Origin: Sphingobacteriales bacterium
GTDB lineage: Bacteria; Bacteroidota; Bacteroidia; Chitinophagales; Chitinophagaceae
Length of the DNA: 7,142 nucleotides
Direction: 5' to 3'
Assembly: GCA_024640385.1 (NCBI GenBank)
Contig: JAHEFC010000198.1
Span: forward strand, 1 to 7,142
The notes beneath the pieces were generated by a model. That model saw only the letters and a program-made list of their open reading frames with translations. It was not told the origin of the DNA and did no database searches. Below, piece by piece: positions 6,056 through 7,142 of this stretch. The translations under genes were made by a program, and so were the position numbers. The first letter of the stretch is position 1, and every line of letters starts with the position of its first letter.

Positions 6056-6817
6056 ATGTACCGTACATTACTGGTGGATGACGAACCGAGGGGGCTGAAC
6101 ACCCTGAAAAAACTGCTGCTGGAGTATTGTCCTGAATTAAGGATCGTAGCAGAATGTGCAGATGCTGACAGTGCCCGGGAGAAGATCGAATTACTGGAGC
6201 CACACATCGTTTTCCTGGATATTTCCTTACCCGGCAAATCGGGCTTTGATATGCTGGCTGAAATGGAAAAGATCAGCTTTGAGATCATCTTCGTAACAGC
6301 GCACAATGAATACACCCTCCAGGCTTTCAGGTACAGTGCAGTGGACTACCTGGTTAAACCCATTGATGAAGACCTGTTGACCAAAGCCGCAGCCAGGGCG
6401 GTGAAAAGGATCTCTTCAAGAACAGCCAATGAAAATATCAACACCCTGCTGCATAATATCGGGAGATCGCCCTCCAGCCAGGATTCCAGGCTTTGCATCC
6501 CCTCCCTTAAGGGATTCCAGGTGGTTGAACTGAACGACATCATGTATTTCGAAGCATCAGGAAGTTATACCAACATATATTTTACCAATGGAAGCAATAT
6601 CTGTGCATCCAAGCCCATCCTCGAGTATGAGGAATTACTGTCTGATGCCGGATTTGTCCGCATTCATAAATCCTACCTCGTAAACCTGATGCATATACGT
6701 GAATACCTGCGCGGGGAAGGGGGCTCTGTGGTTCTGAACAATAACATGGAACTGGAAGTCTCGAGAAGGAAAAAAGAACTGTTTCTCAGCAAGATCAAAA
6801 CTTTTTATAAATTCTGA
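6056..6817 (+). CDS. LytTR-family response regulator
   Basis: This 253-residue cytoplasmic transcription factor has an N-terminal receiver domain (about 1-120) and a C-terminal LytTR DNA-binding domain (about 147-250). The receiver has D8-D9, phospho-acceptor D55 in FLDISLPGKSG, T81 and K101-P102. LytTR features are the DIMYFEASGSYTNIYF strand-turn-strand, FVRIHKSYLVNLMHI and a basic VSRRKK segment near the end. It follows the sensor kinase by 9 nt with no terminator between, a typical LytS/LytT (YehU/YehT) pair, so it is almost certainly that kinase's partner. LytTR proteins bind short direct repeats upstream of their targets; I found no convincing repeat pair in the intergenic region 2796-2995. 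The ATG at 6056 gives the receiver its usual start. There is no strong Shine-Dalgarno sequence, and translation may be coupled to the kinase gene. The 3' end converges on the SnoaL-like gene, 8 nt away. Confidence 0.96.
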   Translation: MYRTLLVDDEPRGLNTLKKLLLEYCPELRIVAECADADSAREKIELLEPHIVFLDISLPGKSGFDMLAEMEKISFEIIFVTAHNEYTLQAFRYSAVDYLVKPIDEDLLTKAAARAVKRISSRTANENINTLLHNIGRSPSSQDSRLCIPSLKGFQVVELNDIMYFEASGSYTNIYFTNGSNICASKPILEYEELLSDAGFVRIHKSYLVNLMHIREYLRGEGGSVVLNNNMELEVSRRKKELFLSKIKTFYKF

Positions 6818-6825
6818 GATATTCC

Positions 6826-7142
6826 TCAGTTAGATGGCACGCGATTCTTTCTGTAGGAATTCTTGACAGCTATCTTGCCATCTTTAAAACTAAAAAGGTC
6901 ACAGCCGGTTACTTCAACCTTTGAACCATCTTTCCTTGTTCCGGAAAAGGTCCACTCCGAAAAGCCACGGTCGCCCGAAATAAAATGTTTTGGATTCTCC
7001 CAGCGGGCATCAGGAAACATGGCAAATACCTCTTCAAAAGCTTTCCGCACCTGATCCTGGCCCGTAAATTTCTTTCCGTCCACATCTGGTCCCGCAGAGG
7101 CTTCAAACACACAGTCATCCGTCATATGCAACATGATGGCTT
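6826..7142 (-). CDS. SnoaL/NTF2-like protein, N-terminus outside the window (partial)
   Basis: The reading frame is open to the window edge. The visible 105 codons include TDDCVFE, GKKFTGQDQVRKAFEEVF, a FPDARWE stretch, GFSEWTFSGT, and GCDLFSFKDGKIAVKNSYRK. This order of elements is typical of SnoaL-like proteins of the NTF2 superfamily: small cone-shaped alpha+beta proteins whose pocket serves as an isomerase, hydrolase or ligand-binding site. The ATG at 7132-7134 is probably internal, because family members normally have about 20 more residues (helix 1 and its linker) before the TDDC strand, and upstream codons continue in frame. The gene therefore most likely begins beyond 7142. No catalytic assignment is possible from this part. 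It is convergent with the LytTR regulator and probably unrelated to it functionally. Confidence 0.82.
   Translation of the reverse strand, partial: AIMLHMTDDCVFEASAGPDVDGKKFTGQDQVRKAFEEVFAMFPDARWENPKHFISGDRGFSEWTFSGTRKDGSKVEVTGCDLFSFKDGKIAVKNSYRKNRVPSN

Overview
The window looks like ordinary chromosomal DNA from a Bacteroidota bacterium, most likely of the Chitinophagaceae type. This rests on a periplasmic two-component-propeller sensor kinase paired with a LytTR response regulator, short-signal lipoproteins, and the general absence of Shine-Dalgarno sequences. The lineage is inferred from gene style; no marker gene is present. There is no rRNA, tRNA, CRISPR array, insertion sequence, integrase or phage gene.

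Layout. (1) Positions 1-106, + strand: the last 34 codons of a probable FAD-binding (subunit M, CoxM-like) subunit of a xanthine/CO-dehydrogenase-family molybdoenzyme, closed by a strong intrinsic terminator at 120-178. (2) Positions 177-2795, - strand, reading right to left: a lipoprotein of a conserved but unnamed family (2202-2795); 21 nt later a lipoprotein made of two tandem DUF4242-type domains (1551-2180) with a strong terminator (1502-1530); then a stand-alone CheY-like receiver protein (1002-1436); then a six-helix membrane protein (177-872). (3) Positions 2796-2995: a divergent intergenic region with an imperfect inverted repeat and a possible promoter for the lipoprotein pair. (4) Positions 2996-6817, + strand: a tightly linked two-component system of a 1016-residue membrane sensor kinase (14 propeller blades, Y_Y_Y domain, one membrane helix, LytS-type kinase) and a LytTR response regulator 9 nt downstream. 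(5) Positions 6826-7142, - strand: the C-terminal part of a SnoaL/NTF2-like protein, converging on the regulator with an 8-nt gap and running off the window end.

Working together. The sensor probably detects a periplasmic ligand through its double propeller and phosphorylates the LytTR regulator. The lipoprotein pair is transcribed divergently from the same intergenic region and is a natural candidate target, but this is inference from position only. The receiver-only protein lies beyond a terminator and is probably a separate unit. No gap without a gene exceeds 300 bases.

I see no clear new multi-gene system. The least described parts are the two-lipoprotein unit and its shared regulatory region with the two-component system.
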